Source: Planctomycetota bacterium (lineage in GTDB: Bacteria; Planctomycetota; Planctomycetia; Gemmatales; Gemmataceae). From it: a stretch of DNA of 33,948 nt. Every line of letters starts with the position of its first letter. Within the stretch, counting starts at the first letter, position 1. The stretch is taken from the NCBI GenBank assembly GCA_016873095.1, contig VGYC01000066.1, forward strand, positions 1 to 33,948, in the 5' to 3' direction. The notes beneath the pieces are model-generated. The model did no database searches and was not told the DNA's origin. It saw only the letters and a program-made list of their open reading frames with translations. Made by a program: the position numbers and the translations under genes. This document shows, in pieces, positions 24,001 to 30,752 of this stretch.

Positions 24001-25238
24001 TACGCCAGCAGCCGTTGATCCGAGTTTCCCATATGCTCGTGGCACTCCGCCAGCGCCAGCCAGACAGGCTTGACGAGCCAGGTCGGGGTCAGGCGGTTGC
24101 CGCGGACTTGCTCCAGCATCTGCCGGGCCTTGCCCCAGGCGTTCTTCCGCATCAGCTGCTGGGCTTCGAGGTACACAACCTCCGGCAACTTCCCTGGCTT
24201 GCCTAGCTGGGCTATGGCCGTGCTGGCCTGTTCGTCAGCGCCGGCATCGATCAGGAGTTTGGCCAGTTCCCACAGGAGGGCGCGCTCCTCGGGCCACGGA
24301 TTCAGGAAGGGCTGCAAGATTTGCCGGGCCTTCTTGCTCCGGCCATTCCGCAACTCCAGCCGGGCTGTTGCCAGGGACATGCGCAGATCCCCGGGAAACT
24401 GCTGCTGACCTCGCTCCAGGTACGCGCGTGCCTGCGCCGTGTTGCCGAGGACGCGGGCCAGGTCGGACGCCAGCAAGAACAACTCCGGATCCTGGACCGT
24501 TGCGGTGCGCAGCGCTTCTTGCACATGGCGGTCGGCCTGCTTCCACAGGCCGAAGTGCTGATAATAGCGGACAGCGGCCAGCTGCGCCGGCAGGGCGCCC
24601 TGGTTCGCCGCCACCATCACCTCGACAACCTCGTCCGCATCTTCCGCCTTGTTGAGCTTGTCGCGCAACAGAAACGCGTACTGCACGCTCAGCGTGTGAT
24701 CCCTCTTGGCATGCTGAAAGGCCCTATCGAAGGTGTCGGCAGCCTTCTGGTAGTCCTTGGCGCCGACCTCGCACTGGGCCTTGAGTCGCAGCAACTCGAC
24801 GTCATTGGGCGCCACGGTCAGTAACTCCGCCAGCCGGACGCGCGCCTCGGCAAATCGACCCAGCTGCAAGGCCAGCCGGGCCACTTCGCGACGGATGTCC
24901 TGCCGATCGGGGCTGCGACGCAAGGCGTGCTCGAGGATTCGAAACGCATCGGCCCTGGCCCGGAAGCTGTTGTGGGCCAGCTTGTTCAGCAACAGTCCAT
25001 ACTTCGCCAGCACATCCGCATCGGCTGGATCGAAGCCCAGGTACTGTCGCAAGTAATCGGCCGCCTGTCTGTCGTTTCCCTGCGATTCTTCATGCGCGGC
25101 CTGTTCGAGCAGTCCGCCGGCGTTGCGCTTGACCTGAAAGGCATGCAAGAAATGGATGCCCCCGCCCAGAAGCAGCAGCGCGAGGGACAGAATCAGCAAC
25201 GCCTTGCCGTTCAATCGCTTCTTGTGGCGTGCTTTCAT
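21066..25238 (-). CDS. 1390-residue TPR-repeat membrane-anchored protein
   Basis: An N-terminal signal-anchor (about residues 11-30, LLILSLALLLLGGGIHFLHAF) follows a basic head, so the long body is probably extracytoplasmic. The rest is a near-continuous array of tetratricopeptide-like helical pairs, for example LEQAAHEESQGNDRQAADYL, DADVLAKYGLLLNKLA and AYLERGQQQFPGDLRMSLA. Such repeats form a superhelix for protein-protein contacts. Very long TPR proteins recur beside exosortases, where they are thought to help polysaccharide export or sorting of PEP-CTERM proteins. Here the gene begins 4 bases after the EpsI-like gene's stop, consistent with one operon. Family length varies widely. The repeat count cannot be fixed by eye, but the array covers most of the protein. 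Confidence 0.88.
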   Translation of the reverse strand: MKARHKKRLNGKALLILSLALLLLGGGIHFLHAFQVKRNAGGLLEQAAHEESQGNDRQAADYLRQYLGFDPADADVLAKYGLLLNKLAHNSFRARADAFRILEHALRRSPDRQDIRREVARLALQLGRFAEARVRLAELLTVAPNDVELLRLKAQCEVGAKDYQKAADTFDRAFQHAKRDHTLSVQYAFLLRDKLNKAEDADEVVEVMVAANQGALPAQLAAVRYYQHFGLWKQADRHVQEALRTATVQDPELFLLASDLARVLGNTAQARAYLERGQQQFPGDLRMSLATARLELRNGRSKKARQILQPFLNPWPEERALLWELAKLLIDAGADEQASTAIAQLGKPGKLPEVVYLEAQQLMRKNAWGKARQMLEQVRGNRLTPTWLVKPVWLALAECHEHMGNSDQRLLAYHSALADDAHMLPARRGMAASLAALGKWDKAIAEYRKLLTQAPELRLEFARVLFARTLRLPVGERNWTEMEQVLADLPKETQDLTEVRLLRANLLLARQRSAEARQVAEAERDREPKKVGPWLFLAGIAESDGKAAGIPALLDLAEKLAGRRIEWDLARTRDWAGKEKQDAQPHLIRMESRLSAYSESEGDLLRIALAEAHYLLRDYDTAARLAESVAARQPSHFNVRCLLCELAYKKKDRKRAERVLREIEELEGSGAWTAYGEAVLCLARARDGDTKACAEAHQRLATAAALRPSWSRVPLFEAEVYEQEKRTDKALEKYQAALAMGVKQLSVYRRMLQLLFEHQRYSEAHALIKDLPEAALTSPERGRLAAESFLFDRETGQDGMLGRQRALQIARKSVAKESTDHREYLWLGQMAWAAAQPDEAERALRKAVELRGDIADTWVTLILFLARHDVKKADNELARAERKLPERQKPMALAPCHEALDRVEQAEKLYEQALAAQPGDPLVLRNVASFYLRHGKQDRAGAVLQNIIDSKMPDALVRWARRSLALSLAYRGNYQKFKKAMALVEENLRNGAASEDLQAKALVLASQPGHGRQAIQLFETLSPRDAALGLDARFLLAQLYETYGSWDQVQGQMLAILRQQEKPAYVAYYVRGLLRQGKLDQAQSWLDKLVKQVRPGPRVFEAVELQARLLKARQRVDAATELLTSYVQEKGATLAPAGLLLEELGQPAEAEKVFRTLATSSKVSESVLPLARFLGRHRRVAEALDVCDKAWATCKPEAVAETCLVIIQSGQASEDHQPRAEMAIARAEAKHPSLPALPLILASLRDYQGRIDQAIAGYRKALALSKDSVMAGNNLAYLLALKGGAGSEPLELIQGVIRQVGPAAELLDTRALVYLKSDQLALALADLQAAIADKPNATKFLHLAQVHLQLGNRAAARQALLSIPDLNRAIERVHVLERPTLRKLAKELSI

Positions 25239-25242
25239 GGAA

Positions 25243-25947
25243 TCACTGCCGAAGGAGAGTCGTGAGGGCGGTCGCCCGTGCGGAGGGCAAGCTTGCCTGT
25301 TCGCTGTGACCGAGATGTCGTTGCGCTTCTGGTAGGAATTGACGCAGGAAGGTCATGGCCGGATCCGTTTCCAGGGGCTCCTCGACATTTTCCATGCGAT
25401 GGATGACATAGAGCTTGTAGAGGGCAGGATAGCGGGCCAGGCTGAAGCGGGCGTTGTCAGGAGCCATCCAGCGGCCATCGCCGTTCCAGGACCAGAAAAT
25501 CCGTAGCGCTTCTGGAACCGCGGCCCGCGGCTTGTGAAACTTGCCAACCTTGAAATCGACCGGTCCGGGCAGCGAGGCCACTTCCAGCTTGTGGGACAGC
25601 GCCGGTCCATCCTGGCTGAAGCCCGCTCCCGGATAGCAGACCTCCGGCGTATGCAATGACGTGGGTCCGGCACGGCCGCACACCAGCAACAGCGACAGCT
25701 GCTGGCCCGTCACACGATGGACATAGCGTCTCACCAGGTAGCCGTCGATCTCGCCCTTGGCGACTTGCCGGGCATCGAGTTCGCGTTCCTCGCCGCGCCA
25801 GTCGCCGACATGCAGCGGGACGCTCTTGAGTCGCTCCGCCGCCAGGCGGACGGCCGCGGATGCCTGCCAGCGATGCGTCCAGCGCCCTTCGACGACGCCG
25901 TAGCCGGCTACCAGCCCGATCGCCAGCAATAGTGGAAGCAAGCGCAT
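25243..25947 (-). CDS. Exosortase-associated EpsI-like protein
   Basis: The 234-residue protein has an N-terminal membrane helix (residues about 3-19) and an exported domain. The diagnostic motif is SLHTPEVCYPGAGF, with His99-x-Pro and Cys104-Tyr105, the same H-x-P-x-x-C-Y pattern seen in EpsI/DUF3485 proteins fused to, or encoded beside, exosortases. WGG-like elements around residues 48-52 (GDWRG) and FWSWNGDGRW (about 151-160) also fit the family. Its role is not settled; association with exosortase and polysaccharide export is established by gene neighbourhood. It starts 3 bases after the exosortase stop (TGA-TCC-ATG), which indicates translational coupling, and the TPR gene follows 4 bases later. 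Confidence 0.9.
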   Translation of the reverse strand: MRLLPLLLAIGLVAGYGVVEGRWTHRWQASAAVRLAAERLKSVPLHVGDWRGEERELDARQVAKGEIDGYLVRRYVHRVTGQQLSLLLVCGRAGPTSLHTPEVCYPGAGFSQDGPALSHKLEVASLPGPVDFKVGKFHKPRAAVPEALRIFWSWNGDGRWMAPDNARFSLARYPALYKLYVIHRMENVEEPLETDPAMTFLRQFLPEAQRHLGHSEQASLPSARATALTTLLRQ

Positions 25948-25950
25948 GGA

Positions 25951-26958
25951 TCAACCCGTTGCCTTTCCGCCGGTCATGGTCGCGCTGCTTGCCCGGGCCA
26001 TCATGGTCTCTTTCGCCGCCATCCTCGGCAAGGCGGTCCTCGTCAACGTGCCAGGGATCCTCACGATTTCCGGATCCCGGACAGGAAGATCCACCACCAG
26101 CCAGGCGAACAGCCGCATTTCCGCCCACAGCATTGCCAGGGCCAGCGGCATCATCAGCCAGCCGAACAGGTCGTGAAAGACGTAATCCGCCCACGCGCTG
26201 CTGACCGTCTTGTGCAGCACTGCCGTGACCACGATGCGAATGATGTTCGCCGCCAGGGCGATCGGTATGGAACTGGCGAAGATCAACGCCTTCTCGCCCC
26301 ATGGTCTGTCCACGACCAGACACACCGCGGTCGACAGGGCGAAGAAGATCATCAGCATGCTCAGCCCGCTGCAAGCCTCGACCACGCCGATGCGGACCGG
26401 CCCCATGCAAATGACGTTGCCTTCGGAGAAAGCCGCCACGCCCAGCGTTTGCAGGATGTACGTGCTTGCCAGCGTGGCCACGCGCTGCAGTGGATAGGCC
26501 AGCCCCGTCTCGATGCGGTGCGGCAACGGCAGCATGAAGATCAGGAAGGCAATTGCCGGCCAGGACCAGTGCAACGCCCGCCAGCCCCCCGCGAGCAGGC
26601 ACGCCCCCGCCAGGCATGGCAGCAACGCGAGGCCCTGAAGCCAGTCAAGATAGATGTAAGTTCCGAAAAACCGCAGTGCCAGCCCGCCAGCAAGGATCAG
26701 CAGGCCCCAGCCAGTCGGCTGCAAGGCGGCCAGCAGGTCGCGTCGCCGCCACAGCAGGTACAGCGAAAATAACGGCACCGCGTAGCCATGCGAGTATTGC
26801 GAATCGGTCCGCCATCTCCCGGCCACGTCCAACAGCGTCGGCCAGTAGACCCACAACAGACCGACGCCAAGAACAAACGTTGCCAGCTTCCGCGGACAGC
26901 GGCCAAATGAGGCAGCGGCCAGCCAGAGCCGATCGGTCTTCAGAGTGGCGACGCTCAT
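25951..26958 (-). CDS. Exosortase
   Basis: This 335-residue multi-pass membrane protein of the exosortase/archaeosortase family has about eight hydrophobic segments. The three conserved active-site residues are all present: Cys196 in GVVEACSGLSML, Arg241 in ALAANIIRIVVTA and His262 in YVFHDLFGWLM. Exosortases are transpeptidase-like enzymes that recognise PEP-CTERM tails and anchor or release the substrate during export. A likely substrate is encoded at 27674-28465 in the same direction. The EpsI-like protein follows directly. A low-complexity C-terminal tail (about 295-335) is not part of the catalytic core. I recall a planctomycete exosortase subclass with an EpsI partner, but I cannot assign this protein to a subclass with confidence. 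Confidence 0.93.
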   Translation of the reverse strand: MSVATLKTDRLWLAAASFGRCPRKLATFVLGVGLLWVYWPTLLDVAGRWRTDSQYSHGYAVPLFSLYLLWRRRDLLAALQPTGWGLLILAGGLALRFFGTYIYLDWLQGLALLPCLAGACLLAGGWRALHWSWPAIAFLIFMLPLPHRIETGLAYPLQRVATLASTYILQTLGVAAFSEGNVICMGPVRIGVVEACSGLSMLMIFFALSTAVCLVVDRPWGEKALIFASSIPIALAANIIRIVVTAVLHKTVSSAWADYVFHDLFGWLMMPLALAMLWAEMRLFAWLVVDLPVRDPEIVRIPGTLTRTALPRMAAKETMMARASSATMTGGKATG

Positions 26959-27206
26959 GACGGCACGGCAAGACTGCGGGGCGGATGTTCGGGCAACACG
27001 GCAAATCTCCGTAGATCAAATTTCATGCCGCCGGCGAGCGCAAAACGCGAGTCGTTTGATTTGTAGGGCAAATCGAGACTTGCAACGATGCCGCAATCAT
27101 CGGCGCTGGTTGACATGTGTCACGGTTGGTTGACAGTTTGCCGTGGTTGGGAAGATTGTAGGCAGTGGATCCATCTTCTGGATCCGCTATCGAGTGAAAA
27201 GATAAG
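26959..27206. promoter_or_regulatory. Region before the exosortase operon: TTGACA repeats and hairpin
   Basis: Between the exosortase start and the lipoprotein-like gene's stop lie two copies of GGTTGACA 20 bases apart (27108-27115 and 27128-27135), an interrupted palindrome TGACATGTGTCA (27111-27122) and a hairpin (see 27164-27188). I see no clear -10 box for the exosortase operon, which may therefore be transcribed from the PEP-CTERM gene upstream. No gene is present. Confidence 0.4.
27164..27188 (-). terminator. Hairpin after the lipoprotein-like gene
   Basis: GGATCCA (27167-27173) and TGGATCC (27179-27185) are exact complements around a 5-base loop, and three flanking pairs (one wobble) extend the stem to 10. 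It begins 18 bases after the minus-strand stop at 27207. There is no T-tract. It could end, or only attenuate, the PEP-CTERM operon transcript. Confidence 0.45.
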
Positions 27207-27677
27207 TCACGGGCGGGGCCGTGGCTCCAGGAAAATGTCGCAATCTAGCTCGATCGTATCCTGGTGGCTAATCGTAACATGCCCCTTGACGGAGGCGCCA
27301 TGCTCTGGAGATCGCGGCAAGTGTAGTGCCAACTGCAGCAGGTTGTCCCGGTCGAAGCGGATGAGGACGGTATCGCTCTCTAGCTGCACTGTTGCGCCCT
27401 TGGCCAGGACGCCGCGCGATATGCCCTTGTCGCGCAGCAGAGCGCACTCCGCCGGTTTTTCCGGCAGCGACAGATCGTAGTGCAGATAGGGATAGGGCAA
27501 CGGCTGGCCGTCGCCCGCTGTCATGCCCCAGTAGCCACGATAGCACTCAGGAATCAGATCCAACTCGGTCCTTTTTTTCACTTCGACGGGCACGGGAGCT
27601 TGCCGCGGCTGGTTTGTCGGTGCGCAAGCCACCGCAATCATGCCGGCGATGATTGGCGAAGACAGGCGTACGTTCAC
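27207..27677 (-). CDS. Small lipoprotein-like protein coupled to the PEP-CTERM gene
   Basis: This 156-residue protein starts at a GTG at 27677 that overlaps the stop of the PEP-CTERM gene (GTGA), so it is probably translated by coupling. The N-terminus (RLSSPIIAGMIAVACAPTNQ) is hydrophobic and ends in a lipobox-like AVAC with Cys18, suggesting a lipid-anchored secreted protein; the lipobox is imperfect. The mature part begins with a Pro-rich spacer. It continues with KRTELDLIPECYRGYWGMTAGDG, then strands such as ATVQLESDTVLIRFDRDNLLQLALHL and a final HVTISHQDTIELDCDIFLEPRP, which looks like a single beta-rich domain. I recognise no family. Its place beside a PEP-CTERM protein suggests it belongs to the same cell-surface system. 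Reading further upstream in frame only covers the neighbouring gene. Confidence 0.72.
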   Translation of the reverse strand: MNVRLSSPIIAGMIAVACAPTNQPRQAPVPVEVKKRTELDLIPECYRGYWGMTAGDGQPLPYPYLHYDLSLPEKPAECALLRDKGISRGVLAKGATVQLESDTVLIRFDRDNLLQLALHLPRSPEHGASVKGHVTISHQDTIELDCDIFLEPRPRP

Positions 27678-28465
27678 GCGGCCATCCTCATACGCCTTCG
27701 TCTGATCCACAGCAATCCACTGCCGGCGGCCAGCAGTGCGATGGTTGACGGCTCCGGACATGGCGTCAGATCGCTGTCCTTCTCGGCCGTCCAGTCGCCG
27801 AAGCCGCTATTCGCCAGCGCAGTCGCGATGGTGGTCATGTCGCCAGCAGTGGGCAGACCATCGCCATTCTTCTTCTTGAGCGATGTGATATCCCCCTTAT
27901 CGCCGGTGGCCCATTCGTAGCCGGCGATGACGCTGAACTTCTTGTCGCCGAGTTCGACGATCAGCCACGTGTCAAACTTCGCTCCCACGACCGTGGGCGC
28001 ATCACTGATGTGGTATTTCTTTGTCTGACCTGCCGTCGTGTTCTCGGTTTTTTCCTCTTCCGCGTTCCAGTACCATGGGAGGAAGTCATCGGTGGCCTTG
28101 CCGCCCTTTGTGGATTTATAACCTCCATAAACTGGATCGACGATTGGCGGCTTCAAAGCGTCGCCATCGAATTTCGGATTGGTGTCACTTGCAGTCAACG
28201 CGGTGACGACCTGGAACCAGTGAAACTTGAAACAATCCAGCAACGGCAGCACCGCTGCGTTCGTCGTGAAGAGCCCCTCCATCACGACATTGTCTTCGGT
28301 GCCCTTGGTGGTTGTGGCTGTGATCTTGCCAATGTCGGTCGACACGCCGCCGATTTTCAGCTTCACGGGATCGATTGTTATCGAGTCCGCGTGAACGCTG
28401 CCGACGACGGCCAGAATGACTGCGAGGGCCATGGTTGCGACAACGGCCAGCCTTTTCCGGTGCAT
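27674..28465 (-). CDS. PEP-CTERM sorting-domain protein
   Basis: This 263-residue protein has a signal peptide (MHRKRLAVVATMALAVILAVVGSVHA) and, at the other end, a classic PEP-CTERM tail: a CPEPST motif (from about residue 236), a hydrophobic helix (IALLAAGSGLLWI) and an arginine cluster (RRRRMRM). The central domain is acidic and lysine-rich with no catalytic motif and several beta-like segments (KFDTWLIVELGDKKFSVIAGYEWATG). Proteins with this tail are the substrates of exosortases, and one is encoded downstream in the same direction. The ATG at 28465 has AGAAGG a few bases upstream and fits the signal peptide; open frame upstream of it lacks such a site. A 7-bp hairpin lies in its leader (28509-28525). 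Confidence 0.93.
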   Translation of the reverse strand: MHRKRLAVVATMALAVILAVVGSVHADSITIDPVKLKIGGVSTDIGKITATTTKGTEDNVVMEGLFTTNAAVLPLLDCFKFHWFQVVTALTASDTNPKFDGDALKPPIVDPVYGGYKSTKGGKATDDFLPWYWNAEEEKTENTTAGQTKKYHISDAPTVVGAKFDTWLIVELGDKKFSVIAGYEWATGDKGDITSLKKKNGDGLPTAGDMTTIATALANSGFGDWTAEKDSDLTPCPEPSTIALLAAGSGLLWIRRRRMRMAA

Positions 28466-28926
28466 GATCCTTCTCCAAGATTGAGAGTCGCGCGTGCATA
28501 AGCGCAACGGCTCCCACGGGGAGCCCAACGCGTCTCCGGTCCGATATGTCGCAGCGAAACGGTAAGTAGACTGGCATTTCCCGTGCCGGACATGGACCGA
28601 ATTCGATCCTCGGCTGCTGCCCGCGAAAAACCAGGAAGACATGAAAACGTCTCGCCCAAGCAACTCCGTCGTAGCGGCGAAGTGTAAAGAAAACATGTCA
28701 AGGACGCTTGACACATCAGCTCAGGGTGAACGGTCGCCAACATCAGGGGTCGATGGCTGCTTCTTGCAAATCCGCGGCCATTCGCAAGCTGCGGAACCTG
28801 GTCAAAGCAAGCAAGGTTGTCCTGACTTGCCTAGGATAATGATTGAACAAATCGTTCGCGAAGTTCCGATAACGACAGCAGAGTGTGAAAACCCTTGGGT
28901 TTCTGGGTCAAAAAGGGTAAATCGCC
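28466..28926. promoter_or_regulatory. Divergent intergenic region of the PEP-CTERM and export genes
   Basis: This 461-base region separates two divergent starts. It holds a perfect hairpin GGCTCCC/GGGAGCC with a 3-base loop (28509-28525), a sigma54-like sequence TGGCATTTCCCGTGC with correct GG-N10-GC spacing but a mismatched -12 (28572-28586, plus strand), and an exact inverted repeat TGTCAAGGACGCTTGACA (about 28695-28712) that looks like a dimer-binding operator. No gene is visible. The function of each site is inferred from form only. Confidence 0.4.
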
Positions 28927-30036
28927 ATGCCATTCGCTCGTGCCTGCCGCCGCTTGCTTCTCAGGCTGGTGGTGCTTGCTTCCGTGGGCCTGACGGGGTG
29001 CCAGTTGATGAGCAAGCAAGTCGATCCGACCCTGCCCAATGAAAAGGCCAAGATCGCCCTGCCGCCCTATGTCATCGAGCCGCCCGACGTGCTGCAGATC
29101 AACGCCGTCCAGCTCGTTCCCAAGCCGCCGTACAAGATCAAGCCATTCGACGTGATCCTGGTGCAGTTTCCCTCGACCGGCGACATCTTGAAAAAGGAAG
29201 ACCTGGAAGACCTGGACAAGGCTGGCCGCCGCATTGGCGCCAACTTCGTCGTCGAGCCGGAGGGATACGTGAACCTCGGGCCGGTTTATGGCAACGTGCC
29301 GGTTGCCGAGATGACCATCGACAAGGCCCGCGAGGCCGTCACCGAGCGCATCAAGATGTACACCAAGAAGGACCTTGTCGAGGCCGGCAAGGTCCGCGTG
29401 GAACTGGTGCAGAGCCGGGCCATGCAGCAGGTCCTGGGTGATCACCTGGTCCGGCTGGACGGCACGGTGGGCCTGGGTACCTAGGGCGGCGTCTTCGTGT
29501 CTGGGCTGACGCTGGACGAGGCCAAGAGGGCCATCGAAGGCCACCTGTCTCAGTTTGTCGTGAACCCGGAGATCTCGCTGGACGTGAGCGGCTTCAACAG
29601 CAAGGTCTACTACGTCATCTTCAGCGGCGGCGCTTATGGCGATCAGGTGATCCGCATACCGGCGACGGGCAACGAAACCGTGCTGGATGCCATCGGTCAG
29701 GTCTACGGCCTGTCCCAGGTCGCCTCGCGCTGCCATATCTGGATTGCCCGTCCCAGTCTCGGTCTCGAAGAGGGCGAGGATGCCATCTTGCCCGTGGACT
29801 GGAACGCGATCACGCGTCGCGGCTCGTCGGCCGCCAACTACGAGATTGTGCCAGGGGATCGTCTGTTCGTTGAAGCCCGGCCGATCATCTGCATTGACGA
29901 GAACATCGCCCTGTATTTGGCGCCCTTGCAGCGCCTGATGGGTGCGACGATTCTAGCCGTCGGAACCGGCAACGTCGTCAAATTCGCTGGCAGAGGAGGC
30001 GCAGGCGGACTGGGCGGGTTCGGTGGTGGCATTTGA
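28927..30036 (+). pseudogene. Wza-like polysaccharide export lipoprotein interrupted by an in-frame TAG
   Basis: The reading frame encodes a polysaccharide biosynthesis/export protein (Wza/SLBB family, outer-membrane polysaccharide channel) across its whole length, but codon 186 is TAG (29482-29484). Before the stop are a lipobox (LTGC, Cys25), an export-domain opening (YVIEPPDVLQINAV) and the passage FVVEPEGYVNLGPVYGNVPVAEMTIDKA. After it, in the same frame, come GGVFVSGLTLDEAKRAIEGHLS (an SLBB-type turn), a second SLBB-like block (YYVIFSGGAYGDQVIRIPATGNETVLDAI) and a Gly-rich C-terminus. The sense codon was most likely Tyr (LGTYGGV), one base from TAG. No frameshift or other damage is seen, so a fresh nonsense change, a sequencing error or readthrough are all possible. 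The downstream half begins with GTG/TTG codons but no ribosome site, so separate expression is doubtful. Confidence 0.9.
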
Positions 30037-30116
30037 GAGAAAGTCGTGTAGAATAACTCCACAGCAGGCCGACAACGGGTTCTGTACCGCTCAAAGCAAT
30101 TCCCGAGGTGCTGACC

Positions 30117-30632
30117 ATGAAACAAGCAACCTGTCTCTGGGGCTTGTCCCTGGTGCTGTTGGCGACAAGTGCCGCGCCAGGCCATGCTCAGTATCCCGGC
30201 GGGTTCGGCATGTACCGGCAATCGTACATGCCCCGTCCAATGTTCAGTCCGTACCTGAACCTGTTTCGCAACGACGCGCCGCTGTTTCTCAACTACTATG
30301 GTCTTGTGGAGCCGCAATTCCAGGCGCAAGCCGCCATCGGTCAGTTGCAGCAGGGCGTCAGCAATCTCCAGGATGCATCCATGGCCGGCAAGGAAATCGC
30401 CATGCCTGCCACCGGCATTCGCTCCGGCTACATGACGCAGTCAAGGTATTTCATGACGCTTGGTGGTCCGAGCGGCGGCAACACCTTTTCGCGCGGAGTG
30501 CAAAACCGACTCAGCAGGCAAGGCGGCACCGCCGGCGGGGGCGGTTACGGCAGCGGCGCCGGCACGGGCATCGGCTCCAACATCGGGATGGGAAGCGGTA
30601 GCGCTGCCGGAGCAACTACGCCGAGACGGTAA
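30117..30632 (+). CDS. Small secreted glycine/serine-rich-tail protein (paralogue B)
   Basis: The product has 171 residues with a signal peptide (MKQATCLWGLSLVLLATSAAPGHA) and the same core as the gene at 20403-20924: MPRPMFSPYLNLFRNDAPLF, the LNYYGLVEPQFQAQAAIGQL segment, and a long block ending IRSGYMTQSRYFMTLGG. Only the Gly/Ser-rich tail is clearly different. The ATG at 30117 is preceded by a GAGGTG site spaced as in the paralogue. It follows the interrupted export gene by 80 bases in the same direction and is probably on its transcript. The near-identity of the cores indicates a recent duplication or strong constraint. Confidence 0.87.
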   Translation: MKQATCLWGLSLVLLATSAAPGHAQYPGGFGMYRQSYMPRPMFSPYLNLFRNDAPLFLNYYGLVEPQFQAQAAIGQLQQGVSNLQDASMAGKEIAMPATGIRSGYMTQSRYFMTLGGPSGGNTFSRGVQNRLSRQGGTAGGGGYGSGAGTGIGSNIGMGSGSAAGATTPRR

Positions 30633-30752
30633 GGGCATTCCGACCATTCCGTGAAATCTGCGGCATGGCGATCCGCGTCGCAGCCCTGTCGCCAACCTCC
30701 TGTTCAGCTCCACGCCGTGCCGCGTTCGGCCTCGTCCAGTTCAAAACGTGGG

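Noticed and set aside
28572-28586. Firm sigma54 promoter call
   Set aside because: The GG-N10-GC spacing fits but the -12 element reads GTGC in place of TTGC, and the next gene starts about 340 bases away; kept only as a weak candidate.
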